A stretch of DNA of 64,000 nucleotides, from the NCBI GenBank assembly GCA_911728455.2, contig OU452223.1, positions 9,260,174 through 9,324,173 of the forward strand, in the 5' to 3' direction. Shown piece by piece: positions 1 through 10,559 of the stretch. The translations under genes and the position numbers were made by a program. Below the pieces are notes generated by a model, which saw nothing but the letters and a program-made list of their open reading frames with translations, searched no databases and was not told the origin of the DNA. Numbering within the stretch: position 1 is the first letter of the stretch; each line of letters begins with the position of its first letter. Source of the stretch: Marthasterias glacialis. Its lineage: Eukaryota > Echinodermata > Asteroidea > Forcipulatida > Asteriidae.

Positions 1-1409
1 AGATGGAGGAAGATGTCACACATGTTGTGTTGGATAGAATGTAAGATTTCCCATTCAACATAGATAGTGGATATAATGCTGGTACCAGCTAAGTTTTAGT
101 AAATGCTATTGAGCTGGCAGATTGTATGGCGCCCTCTTTCATGCGTACACGAATTGCTGACATTATATCAGTGCCGTTCCAGGTTGATAATGCTTACTGA
201 AAGAAAGCTGGAGCCAGCAAATTATCCACTGCCTTAAACATAACTTTTTTTAAATAATTAATGTAAAATGCACTCCATCAAAGACTTCTGCTACCAGTGA
301 AATACTTGCCAAAGCCTGGACAAGGGATGTGGGGAAGATTGTTGCAAAACCATGCCTGTAATACTTGGGCGAGCCCCTTATTTTTATGATAAGTGTTCTG
401 GGTTTTTTTTTTTTTTTTTTCACATGCATCACACAACAAACAGGAACTACTGCTTTATATCCAATCCGAAAGGACAGAGCAGTTATGGTTAAGGTTCTAA
501 ACATACAATGCAGACTTACAACTACAATTACAATAATGATGAAGGAAACAGAAAGTGTGAAAATCGATATGAAACACAATATTACGTGAACCAAAAAAAT
601 TGAACTCTTGAAAAGATTAGGTGACCATAGATCGTTTTCAAAGTTGATTATACTTGGTCACTGATTTGAAGCATAGTCAAGATTTTAATCTTGAAAATAT
701 AGCCGCCCAAATCCAATACTTATGAGACACTACATAACAGCAAACATTACTGGGTAGAAAAGATTACTTCCAGAAAGTGTTACAGAAGTCTCCCATTATT
801 AAATAAGACTTTGAAGGTTTGCATGGTGGGAATACAAATAAAGTAAGGATTTGCGGTGTCTCCCAGCGACAGATAGAGTTTACTTTCCAAAAATGTTGAG
901 TGCAATAAAGTAAGGAGTTCCAGTGTCTCTTGACGACGAACGGAGTATACTGTTCGAAGATATTGAGTCAACCGGTTCCTTCGGAACCACATATTCTCAA
1001 AAGAGATTTAAACCACATGGTGTCACCGCAAATCCTTACTTTGTCTCAGATTATTGTTCATTTTCCCATAACAATGTTATATTAGCCCAAAACCAAGAAT
1101 GCACCATTTGAAAGACTTGACTTTTTGCACATGTTTTTAAACATTTCATTCAAAATAATTACATATTTCCCAATAATTACAAATTAATTTTGCACATGTT
1201 TTTTTTTTCTCTACAAAAATTATAACCATTTAAATGATGTTTACTTCTCGTTTCACAGAGACAAAACCCGTCTGCCTTCGTACAAGAGAATGACAAGAGA
1301 AAGGCGGTGCAAATTTCATCTGGTATCGCCGGAATGGGTGTATGCCTGTATCGACTCCGGCAAAATACTATCGGAACGACGTTTTGAGTTGGGCCTACCA
1401 GGAGTCTAG
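1..1409 (+). CDS. 3' end of a BRCT-domain protein, DNA ligase IV-like (partial; two exons)
   Basis: Two coding pieces join in phase: 1-40 (ends at GTAAGA, phase 2; upstream part is outside the window) and 1259-1409 (after TTTCACAG, stop TAG at 1407-1409). Together they give about 63 residues covering the second half of a BRCT repeat: a THVVLDR strand, a basic stretch, then HLVSPEWVYACIDSGKIL with the hallmark BRCT tryptophan, then a hydrophobic end six residues before the stop. A BRCT fold ending exactly at the C-terminus, with a D-x-S/T-R-L/V-x-x-F/Y-K pattern before the KFxL strand, resembles the last BRCT of DNA ligase IV, which works with XRCC4 in nuclear end joining. The family (BRCT) is fairly sure. 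The ligase IV identity is an inference from memory and could be another BRCT protein. Confidence 0.6.
255..502 (-). mobile_element. SINE remnant (body only, tRNA head lost)
   Basis: On the minus strand this matches the body of the SINE copies at 24100 and 46040: a segment like GGATGGGAxxTAAAGCxG, then a product of TGTGTTGTG, then the ACTTGT/AAGAG region. The tRNA-like head is missing, and a run of T (about 400-420) interrupts it. It is diverged and inactive. Confidence 0.5.
840..1042. mobile_element. Short inverted-repeat element (MITE-like)
   Basis: The left end AAAGTAAGGATTTGCGGTG is matched by its reverse complement at 1024-1042 (CACCGCAAATCCTTACTTT). A second partial copy of the left motif starts near 905 (AAAGTAAGGAGTTCCAGTG). 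About 203 bp, no coding capacity. No clear target duplication was seen, so the superfamily is unknown. Confidence 0.6.
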
Positions 1410-1765
1410 ACAAAGTTTTCAGTCTTGGCAGGGACAGACAAAGAATGAGGTGAGAGTTTCGTGGTCCACGTCAGTCTATCCAAATATTGTTTCCATGTGG
1501 CCAGGAAGTGTTTCACATGAAATCAAAACAAACAGCGGTTCACCCTCCAAGGGAAGTTTTAATAATGTTTGAGGTCTTTTCACTGGGATGGATGTACTTC
1601 TTGCAGGACACTTACAGATGGGTAACGATTTTATCCCTCTCGCAGGAATCCTACGTTTTTTAAACTCCATTTAAAAAAACAGAAGTGATAAATGTTTCAG
1701 TGTGAAAAAATATGTCAGAAAGTGACAGTCTTGTGGGTAATGGAAAAAACATGTGCAGGTTTTGA

Positions 1766-1771
1766 ATTAAA
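1766..1771 (+). terminator. Candidate poly(A) signal ATTAAA of the BRCT gene
   Basis: ATTAAA lies about 360 bases after the stop codon at 1409, a plausible 3' UTR length. No transcript evidence, so this is only a candidate. Confidence 0.3.
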
Positions 1772-1789
1772 GTACGGCAGTCAATGCGG

Positions 1790-3080
1790 TCACTAACCTG
1801 GAAGTGTCAGGGAAATTGGACATGAAGGAATAAGTGGCAGTAAGAGTTAAATCTTTCAAATGAAACATCTGAAGGGTTGTAAAGGAAGAATCCTGCCTGT
1901 CGCCCAGAGCAGAATGACCTTTTATACATCTGTAGAAAAGGAAGAGCATCTGATGACCCAGGAAACCAGAGTTTTTTTTTGTTCCACCAGGACAATCTGG
2001 AGTTTGTCATATGTGTTCTGCAATTAACTCAGTGTCACTGGACTGTTTCATCAGGAAGTCATATCTTGTATGACACAAAGCTCCATTCGGGCTTCTCTTT
2101 CAGATGAATTCAAGTTTTGACTCTTGGACAATTTGTTTTCCATTTTCTATCTTCATATGCCAAAGTATCTCAGCTGAAATGGGTTAGCGGCCAGAATGCA
2201 ATGCACCTTGTTTATATATAGTCTCTTTGGTTCATTGGAGGTCGCTTCCGTAACATTTAGCATATCCCAGACTCGGGAATGATTTGTCAACTGTGAAAAT
2301 TTCTGAGAAAGGCTTGCTGGCCTGGGTTCCCCCTTATTCTAGACCCGGAATCTCCAAGATGTTACAATTCAGGAGGTTTACAGACTCTGTGCATCACCAG
2401 AAATACAAAGCTACATGTTTGGACACAATGTGGACTATTTCTTTCTCCCTTTGGTGACTGCTTTACTTCTTCCAAGAAAATTGAAATCCCTCAAGGGGAT
2501 TTTAAGAAAATCCTGAAATCAGGAAAAATCCTGAGAAATCACATGCCTTCATATCCTTTCGAAGGAGACCATTATTTTAAAGGGGTGTACATGTACATCA
2601 TTTTTTTTTTTTTTTTTTTTCCCGAAAGATTAGATTACATTCAACCAAGGGATTCTTTTCTTATTTCAATTGTGCAATCAAAATAAGCAACTGGGATTTT
2701 GGGGGATCCTAAAATGCCATTTCCTCAATGTTGACAGTATTTCATATAGAAATAACTCTGGAAGATTAATATTGGTATGAACTTAATCATCAGTGAGCTG
2801 TAGGGTTAAAACTTACCTTTTGTTTATTTGTGTTTATTTGTTTATTTGTTATTTATTTATTTTTTATTGCAGTAATTGTCCATCCTGAACTTTGTCTTTA
2901 AGGGGATTGATGCATGTACTGTAGGCCTACATCACTGGATGTCTATATTCATTACAACCATCGTTTATCACCCCAGAAACATATCATAAAAGCACAGACC
3001 TATAAGACTAACAAGTGAACATGGAATCCCAGTAGATACTCACTCACCAATGGCGTCTGTGTTCTTACAAGCTGCTTTAT
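1790..3080. other. Intergenic, nothing recognised
   Basis: Only short open frames with no family resemblance. Poly-T runs occur at 1972 and 2600, and a TTTATTTG-type low-complexity stretch at about 2820-2870. Confidence 0.4.
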
Positions 3081-3084
3081 TAAG

Positions 3085-3275
3085 AACGGTCATTTTTAGG
3101 TGTACTTATTCATTGTGTTGTTGAAAGAACTTGTGCCAACCTTTTTACAACAAGTAAAGGGTCGAAACGTCCGGCCATTAACAACTATTGCATTTTTACC
3201 ACAATTCAGTCCAGTTGGTAAACAGTTTGCAACAGCTATTACCTTTTTTCCTTATTTGCAGATTTACAACAAGTG
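3085..3275 (+). mobile_element. Penelope-like tail-type repeat (empty TTAA site)
   Basis: Contains GGGTCGAAACGTCCGGCC followed by TTAA (3178-3181) and, about 55 bases later, GGTAAACAGTTTGCAACAGC. The same order of words occurs at 21535-22150, where a 537-bp element interrupts the TTAA. A CGAAACGTC-type tail is common at the ends of Penelope-like retroelements, but no reverse transcriptase is visible here, so the class is a guess. Confidence 0.35.
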
Positions 3276-3349
3276 AGTTTTCAAATTTGTGTAGCGAACA
3301 TGGAAATTAGAGTATACGTTGCTACGAATGCTGTACATTCTCTGTTTCT

Positions 3350-3990
3350 ACTCGTACAGCTCGATGCTGTACCCTTCGGTGTTTTATTTACTACTCGTAC
3401 CTGAGTGCTACTCGAGTACCATTATGATGGTACTCAGACTCGTACTTGTACTCAGCTAGCCAAACGCTCATACTCAAAGTCCATGCCCTGCTACCCGATA
3501 CTCGACTGAAAAATAACCTGTACTCGAACTCATGTACCGGTACTCGACTGATAATGTAAGTCTCTCCAATTTATTTTCAAGTACTGGTGGTCAGAATATG
3601 ATTGTCTAAATTCTGCCGCGTTAATGTCAATTTATGCCATTGATATCAAGGAATAGAGGAATAAAGCTCTAGAAAAAGTACATTTGAAGTTGTCTATGAT
3701 GTATTCATGTTTAAAAGATAGTTATCATAACAAGCACACATTGTCGTCTAGAAAGTAGTCCAAAAAACAATAAATGAGTTGAGACCTCATTTTGTAGTAT
3801 TTTTTCATTATGAAGTAGCCGCACTCATACTTGGCACTCGGCTGTTGGACTTGGTACTCGGTCATCAGAATACTCGGTACTCGGACATTCGTACTTGATG
3901 ACCCAAGTGCTCGTACTTGAGTACCACTCGGCCACCCTGGTACTCGGCAGTACTTGTTACTCCACTGAAAAGTAATTGACTACAACACTG
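3350..3990. repeat. TACTCG/GTACTC-rich repeat, two clusters around an AT-rich core
   Basis: Two clusters (about 3350-3560 and 3815-3975) are built from irregularly spaced TACTCG, TACTTG and GTACTCGG words, almost all on the same strand. Between them is about 250 bp of ordinary AT-rich DNA. The spacing is not a fixed tandem period. No coding frame spans it. Confidence 0.6.
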
Positions 3991-3994
3991 GTAC

Positions 3995-5540
3995 CCTTCC
4001 CTCGACGCAACAGCAATCTGGTTATGCTTTGTGTTTAAACCTTTTGAGAAATGAGCATTTGTGTTTGTGCAAGATGTTATCTGGCCGTCTGACTCAAAAA
4101 GTATGGTTGTGATTGGAACATATGACTAATGTCTGTCTGGAGCTAATATGGTTTCTATCCCAGTGCCATACAAGCCTGCATTTGCTGTTTGGCATGGGTA
4201 AAATGTTGGTTTATACTGCTTGCTTATTATTAGTATCGTTATAATTATTAGCAACCATAGGATAAAAAAAAACATTCAAAAATGGTGAGATCAAAATTAC
4301 AATACATAAAACATGGCAATTAAAAATAGAAAAATATCCCAAAACATCCTTGCTAAGCTAAGGGTAGCAGGTAAGCAGTCTCAGTAGTTATAGATCACGA
4401 GGCATTTGGCTGGTATAGGCTGCAGATATAAACAGTACTAATTGGTTTTTGGTTTTCGCTTGGAAGCTCCATACGTTGACCCCAGTTTATTGCCCTCCTG
4501 GTTTTCTTTGATGACACATGTCATAGTTCCTTTTGTTTCGAGTCACGACCTGATTAAACTGTAATTCCTGGCCTTTTACTGCTTCTCCGAGAAAAAACAA
4601 TTGAAGTTTGAATTTTTTAAATGAAAATGAAATAAGTAATAAAATTAAACACCGATTCAACAATAATATGGAGAGTTGAAAGAAAATCAGTCATTCGCAA
4701 ATGTTTTGTTAATCTGTCGGCCAAATAATCATGGCAAAGTATTATCGAGAAGATAATTAGTTTGTTTGAATCTGAAAGCTCGCTGATTATATAAAATTCA
4801 TACCAGTACCAATGTTCAGTAAAAAAAAAAAAAAAAAATCCCAAACACTGTCAAAGTGTTGGAAATGACATTTGAATACATTACAAATCACAAGTTATTC
4901 CGATTGCACAATCGAAATAAGCCTGATACGATTGTACACAAAATCCCTGACAAACCATGTTTTTTTTATAACTAGAGGATTTAAATAAATTTACTCTTCT
5001 AAAAAAACAGTGATGTACTTCAATTCCTTTTAATAAAAACCATTTTTAGAAGCACCTTGTATATAGCGTTGTTAGAACGTATACCTTTTTAGGGCCACCA
5101 GATATAACAAACTAAATATTTTTGGTTCATAGTTTACGACTTTGTATATTTTTGAAAATTGTATTTCATATAAAAGGAATAGATGAGATACCTCTATGAT
5201 AAAAATAAAAAAGAAATGTATAATAACAATTAAGAAAGCAGTGAGTGCAATTCTAAAATAAAAACAACTCATACGTCACATAATATTTTATTTCGCGTTT
5301 TTCCCCCCTCGTCAACATCCTTGCTTTCTCCCCCGTCCCCCACGCCCTTTTACTTCACTCTTCCCAGCCGCCTTGCCCTCTTCACCTTCTAACTACTTCC
5401 CTTCCCCTTGATGCTGTCATCTTAATCACCTTGTTCCCCCTTTTCTTTATCTCTCCATCCCATCTCCATTCCTGCGGATCGGCCTCGTCTATATCAAAAT
5501 GCCCTCACGTTAAAACATTAAAGGTGTGGTTATTAACCAA
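3995..5540. other. Intergenic, AT-rich, nothing recognised
   Basis: AT-rich DNA with poly-A and poly-T runs. A strongly pyrimidine-rich (C/T) tract runs from about 5290 to 5470. No open frame resembles a known protein. Confidence 0.4.
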
Positions 5541-5544
5541 GCTA

Positions 5545-5793
5545 CACTCTTAAAAACTCCCGGGTCACAATTGACCCGGATTCCGGGTCACAGGGGCCCT
5601 GACCCAGCACCTTGACCCAATGCTGGGTCAATATCCCCGGGGTTCTGTCTAAATGACCCGAAATTAACTGTCAAACTGACGCAAAATTTGAATGAAAATC
5701 CGCATTTTTAACCAGTTTCCGGGCCAGCCTGACCCAAACATGGGTCTGGGACCCGGAATCCTGGTCAATCCTGACCCAGGAGTTTTAAGAGTG
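5545..5793. mobile_element. TA-flanked palindromic MITE, GGGTCA family, copy 1
   Basis: Begins CACTCTTAAAAACTCCCGGG and ends with its near reverse complement (CAGGAGTTTTAAGAGTG). TA flanks both sides (5543-5544 and 5794-5795), as expected for Tc1/mariner-type insertion. The 249-bp interior is full of GGGTCA and TGACCC words. Related copies are at 37746 and 39178. Confidence 0.8.
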
Positions 5794-5849
5794 TACCCCT
5801 ATACCTGCTTTGACCTCCACACAATGTAGACCTTCTCCAAACCCTATAC

Positions 5850-6368
5850 ATGTACCATTTCCGTATACAGAGACTGAACGCAAAAAAAACAAAACTCCAC
5901 CATAAGTTTCCTGTATTGCGGAATGAGTCACAATATAGAGCCCTGGGGAACCGTGAATCAGAGTCTGGCGAGTGTGGTCGTGGACCCTGCTCTGGACTCG
6001 TGGTGATGATGCCATGGGAAAACATCAACACACATTTACGACTTGAGGATGAGAAACACTGGGTGTCTATAAGGACATTGACGGTATCCTCATTTCCCCC
6101 AAACCCCGAGCAAACACCCCTGTGGAAATTGGAAACCGGGTTTAGATTGAATAATAAAGACGAGGCTATTTCATTTAAAAGTTATTTTAAACGGGGAGCT
6201 GGTGATGACTGGTGGAATACATTAATCACCACTTCTTCTGAAGGGTACATGAACGATGTTTGCCACATGGGCGTACCGAGAGAGGAAGATGCCCTTACGC
6301 GTGCCCACAACCCTCGCCTGTCATCTGATTTCTGTTTGCCCGTCAGAAATGATCAGAGGCAATGCTAA
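5850..6368 (+). CDS. Uncharacterised 172-codon open frame
   Basis: The longest open frame outside the recognised genes. It encodes no motif I know: no signal peptide, transmembrane segment or repeat. It starts just after the MITE at 5545-5793, and open frames also exist on the opposite strand (5765-6031). No upstream acceptor or start context singles it out. It could be a chance frame, an old transposon fragment or a single-exon gene. Treat as unproven. Confidence 0.15.
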   Translation: MYHFRIQRLNAKKTKLHHKFPVLRNESQYRALGNRESESGECGRGPCSGLVVMMPWENINTHLRLEDEKHWVSIRTLTVSSFPPNPEQTPLWKLETGFRLNNKDEAISFKSYFKRGAGDDWWNTLITTSSEGYMNDVCHMGVPREEDALTRAHNPRLSSDFCLPVRNDQRQC

Positions 6369-6838
6369 AACATGCTACTCTCTCAAGGTGCTGTCCTCAA
6401 CGCTTACGTATTTAGCCTTCAGTACCGGGGTGTGCAGCGTTCAGATCAGTTTCAGTATTACTGTTTTTCAGCAGTAATCTACGGCCAATCTTTTGATCAT
6501 TGTATTCACATCCCTGAGGTTTGTGTAGTGGGACATTGTTACTTACAGCGCATTTGGGAGTAATATTTAAGCCCTAAATCTAATAGCGGAAATCATACAT
6601 GCACCAAAACACGTGTTTGGGACTGAAAGTTATACTTATTAGTGGGGAATTGGATTGGGACCGGGACTTGGACTGGGTGGTGCTCATCTGCCGCCCACTC
6701 GATGGGAGAAGGGAATACAAATCCCGCTACTATATCAAGCCTAAAATCTCAGGACACTGTTAAGCCCCGAACGGTCACCAAGCTTAGAAAGAAAAACGGG
6801 TTACCTTCTAAGCTGGTTCTCAAGTTCTCATTTTGCTC

Positions 6839-7214
6839 CAGTGACGTAACTAAGGGGGGGGGGCACGTGGGGCTAGTGCCCCCCCCCCCCAATTGATGCC
6901 CCCATTTCATTTGAAATCTGGACTTTTGAGAGTAAAGTTACCAGAGTGAAATGTCACAATTTTAAGCTTTTATGTAGTAATTTCAATGTTTTTTGTGGGG
7001 TTTTAGTAAACTATTTTTCGATTTTCATGCAGACATGGTAATTTGTTTTTTACAGATTATTTTATAAAAAATAGTAACCGGCATAGGCTAACAAGAGCGC
7101 TGAAAAGGGTCTTGTTTAGGAAAAGTGAACCTCTTTAATTGGCCAGAAGTGCCCCCTAGAAAAAAATCGTGCACCCCTAGTGCCCCCTAAAATGTTACCC
7201 TAGTTTTGCCGCTG
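6839..7214. mobile_element. hAT-type MITE with 8-bp target duplication
   Basis: Left end CAGTGACGTAACTA, right end TAGTTTTGCCGCTG, imperfect inverted copies. The flanks are exact 8-base duplicates TTTTGCTC (6831-6838 and 7215-7222), the hallmark of hAT insertion. It is 376 bp with no transposase, and G and C runs lie next to the left end. It is the same family as 60687-61065. Confidence 0.9.
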
Positions 7215-7222
7215 TTTTGCTC

Positions 7223-7789
7223 ATCAATAGTTTTGGCTTCTCTGTGATGCTCGGATAATTATGAAGCCGCAATGAAGTGGCGAAAGTAATAGCATGAGAC
7301 TATGAGATCCAATGTTATGAAGCAGCTTAACAGTAGAAAACGGTGCTTACAGTTTCGTTTGGACTACTGATAACCTGTGTCTGCTAAGCAAGCCATTCTG
7401 TGCTAAGCAAAATTGATATCCGGCATGCATGTCTACATTAAATTAACCCAAATTCATTGGACGAGACGATCAGTCGCGCTGTCATATAGGGAGACGTACA
7501 AGGAACTAATGTCACATAAATGTTCATGTGTTTTATATTTATTTATTTATTTCATTCCGTCTATCTTGTTCTTAAATAATAATTTTACAAGTGACTATTT
7601 ACATTTCAACCGAATAGCAAGAGCTGGCATAAAAAAATAATGCATACAAAAATGGAATAATTATTACTTCAAAAATCTCGACGTTGGTTATTCAATTTTT
7701 AAAGAGAGCTTGCAAAAGGGTAAGATGTGGCCATTACACACAGATCGATGCCGTAGGGCCATATCAAACTAAACCATATATTTCCTTCC
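7223..7789. other. Intergenic, nothing recognised
   Basis: AT-rich sequence with a TTTATTTATTTATTTC run near 7538. Only short open frames. Confidence 0.4.
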
Positions 7790-8114
7790 TCAAAGCCCCA
7801 GCTCAAGTGACTGTAAATGATTCCATTCTTTGCACAAATCAAGAAATTTGTAATGAAACCAACCTGTGAAAATGTCAGCTCATTTCGTTGTTTCATTTAT
7901 ACGAGAAAACGGTAAAAATACATTCAGCATTTTTGAACGCATTCCTTTTGGCACAGTTTGCGTCTCACTGAGACGAAAACTAACTTTTGATCTTATTTTA
8001 TTATTATATTTCAAGGAAAATTTTCTTCCATCATTATCTTCATACCATGTAAGGTACATGCAAATATGTGGACATTTATGTTTTTCTTCTTACCATTGTT
8101 GAGCTGGGACTTGA
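7790..8114. mobile_element. CCCAGCTCAA-type inverted-repeat element, copy 1
   Basis: Starts AAAGCCCCAGCTCAA and ends TTGTTGAGCTGGGACTT, an inverted pair. The interior (TTCCATTCTTTGCACAAATC, then CACTGAGACGAAAACTAA) matches the better-preserved copy at 54130-54497 and the nested copy at 17348-17826. About 325 bp, non-coding. Confidence 0.75.
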
Positions 8115-8237
8115 AAAAAAAAAAAAAAAATCGAAATGAAAAGTATAATTTTCAAGACGCATTGAGCAACCTTGTATGACAATTCGCCGTGATGCCGAAA
8201 CTGTATTGCACATTAAGAAGTAACATTGGGAAACTTT

Positions 8238-8358
8238 GGGACGCTCGGTGGCAGCAAACTTGCCCGGTAAATTTACAATTTGTTTGCGTAGTTCTGAGCA
8301 TGCGCAAATTTTCGAGAACAATGGATTTACCTGGTAAGTCTGCTGCCATCTAGTGTCC
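8238..8358. mobile_element. Inverted-repeat element with CTCF-like core, copy 1
   Basis: GGGACGCTCGGTGGCAGC at the left is mirrored by TGCTGCCATCTAGTGTCC at the right. About 120 bp. Its sister is at 26594-26669. The right arm read on the minus strand, ACACTAGATGGCAGC, fits the vertebrate CTCF core consensus closely. Confidence 0.6.
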
Positions 8359-8439
8359 TGTGTGATCTTATGAACAGCATTACGACAAATAGTTGTGTTT
8401 AAGGAAAGAAGCACTTTTAAGATGTTCAGGGTAAAATCC

Positions 8440-9925
8440 CACAGTTAAAATAAATAGGCCTAATTTAATAAATAAAAGTACGGCACCCTAAAAATGTCCG
8501 TAATTTTACAGTGATTACCTGGCAGTATATGGGTGTTAAACAGTCTGTCAAGTTTACGGGTGTTAGTTTTGTTTGTTGCTTTTTAACGGCGTTAACGGCA
8601 ATCAACCGTAAATATTATACACCAACCGGTTTTTAAGGGACAGAGCTCATAATATAACATATGATCAAGTACCGTTGATGTGATGTAGTAATATTTAAAG
8701 GATACCCTGGAATTTTACGGTATTTATTTGGCACCAAAGCTTTCACCAGAAAATTTCTGGAAATGTACGGTGCAGCACAGAATGTAACATTAGCTTAATT
8801 TGATGTATTTCTTTTCAACTACAGTTAACGACCCAAAACCCCCTACTGACTTACTTTAAGGAACTCCGGACCTAAAAATGTGTTATGAAAAACCATAGAG
8901 CATTATGACTGTGTTCTAATTTTAGAGTTGCTGTACAAACACAACTCTCTAAACAGTGCACTTCCTTATGACGTCACCGTCAATCAGCCGACTGGCCCTC
9001 CCTCGAACCCATGGGCAACGCGCCGTATAGATCCCCTCGTCACTGTGATCTAGCAAGGCATGCATGGCTCAACGAGATCGTCATCGATGGGAACGAGGTT
9101 GCGTACTGGCCTGATTCGCTCTTTCTGTATTAACCGCGCCCATTAGAACTGGCTTTGACTTTTATTTTGTTGGATTCCCTGTATACAGTACTAACTGTGG
9201 CACCGACGTTTGGAATTGCTGTAGGATTTGGTTTGGTGCAAATTGTCTACTAATCAGTGGCTCGTGGCTTCGTTAACGGACTTGGTTGGAGTGTGTCTAT
9301 GTGCCTAATGTAAGAAGAACTGGTATTGCATCATGTGAAAAAAGTTGTAGTGTTGTTCTTAAGCAAGCATTTTACCAGAGCCTTTTTCATAACGAGAATG
9401 AAAGCTAGACTTTATGGACGTGTACACATTTCAAGCAGTGATAAATCGAAAGCCATGTCTGACAGCAAATGTATAAGCCCACAGCTTGAACGGGTTAAGT
9501 GATGTCAGAAGTTCTAGGCCAAGCCATGATATTTCCTATATACGGCTGAAAAGTATTGGCGTCAGGGGACATGCCCCGCAGAGAAGCCGTTAATTTAGAT
9601 TCCCAAAAGGGCTTGTGGTAGCACTTAATCAATTTCTCATTCATTAGACTGGTGCTTACCAGTGACTTCTGACGCCCGTCATAGGTCCCAATTCATTCGA
9701 GTGATCTGAAATTGAGGAAGCAAACGCCCGCCACGATGTCCGCCCAAACTTCCTGCCTTTTTTATGCTAAATGGGTACAGATTGACCCTTTTGTATCGGT
9801 GACGCATTCACTCTGGAAGCAATTATGGTTTTCCCCTTTTTGTAAAACAAACAACACATTAAGTTGTTGTTGTGTCGTTTACGTCATGATAGGCTGGGTT
9901 GAAGAAGATCGTGCTCTAGTTTCCC
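8440..9925. other. Intergenic, TTTACGG-word repeat then unrecognised DNA
   Basis: From about 8470 to 8790 the words TTTTACGG, TTTACGGT and GTTAACGG recur on both strands, suggesting a decayed repeat. From 8800 to 9925 I recognise nothing. This stretch lies beyond the likely 3' end of the minus-strand PDZ gene. Confidence 0.35.
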
Positions 9926-9929
9926 CACT

Positions 9930-9935
9930 TTTATT
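9930..9935 (-). terminator. Candidate poly(A) signal of the PDZ scaffold gene
   Basis: TTTATT on the plus strand reads AATAAA on the minus strand, about 350 bases past the stop at 10287-10289. Another AATAAA lies near 9161. Candidate only. Confidence 0.35.
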
Positions 9936-10286
9936 TTTTGTTTTGCAGTATCATGCCCTTAAAACCTTTCAGTTGCTCCCGTATTTTGGCCCCTGTTTGC
10001 TGGCCCTCTTGTGCCCTTTTAATGTCATTGACAAATCGCAATCGACATTTGTGACAGTGGTGTCTGACACACAACTCTTGTTCTGTTGTATCCGTTGAAT
10101 GTTTATCGGTACAATATTATTGGCAGCCATTTTGACACACACGTCAACCAATCATCGGTGTCTGTGTTCATTTCTCCACTCGTGCGACAGTCCTCGTCCA
10201 ATCATATGCATCGTATCAAAAACATCAAAGATGACGACAGTATTACACGTGACAGTCACTCTCTGCCAATCGCGAGCAGCGTCTTT

Positions 10287-10559
10287 TCAAATATCCAAAA
10301 TGGAGATCTCCTCTAGGCTTTCATTGCCGGGTATCATGGAGAGGGAGAATCCGCCGGAGCTTAGCGAGCTCATTGATTGCGACTTGCCGCTGTAGTTCAG
10401 GGAGGACTGAATGGGACAGGATGACGACGGGGAGCAGATACCACTGTCCTGTGAGTGGGACGGGGTGAGGCCTCTCTCGTACCGATCCATGCCGTGTAGA
10501 ATTCGTTTTTCCTGGGCCTGGAGAGCTCGGAAGGCTAGCTTCTTGTCGTAAAGTGTCCT
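10287..10559 (-). CDS. Last coding exon of the PDZ scaffold gene
   Basis: Phase 0 after CAACTCAG. Encodes 90 residues from RTLYDKKLAFRALQAQEKRI, which continues the coiled-coil-like region, to a tail rich in Ser with SSLSSGG and the C-terminus ISILDI. The last residues do not fit a class I PDZ ligand. Confidence 0.85.
   Translation of the reverse strand, partial: RTLYDKKLAFRALQAQEKRILHGMDRYERGLTPSHSQDSGICSPSSSCPIQSSLNYSGKSQSMSSLSSGGFSLSMIPGNESLEEISILDI

Larger units (their letters stand above)
41..1258 (+). other. Intron of the BRCT gene
   Basis: Bounded by GTAAGA at 41 and TTTCACAG ending at 1258. It contains an antisense SINE remnant (255-502) and a short inverted-repeat element (840-1042). 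Several poly-T runs are present. Nothing else was recognised. Confidence 0.6.

Noticed and set aside
9712..10098. 128-codon plus-strand open frame
   Set aside because: It is antisense to the likely 3' UTR of the PDZ gene and has no family resemblance or splice support.
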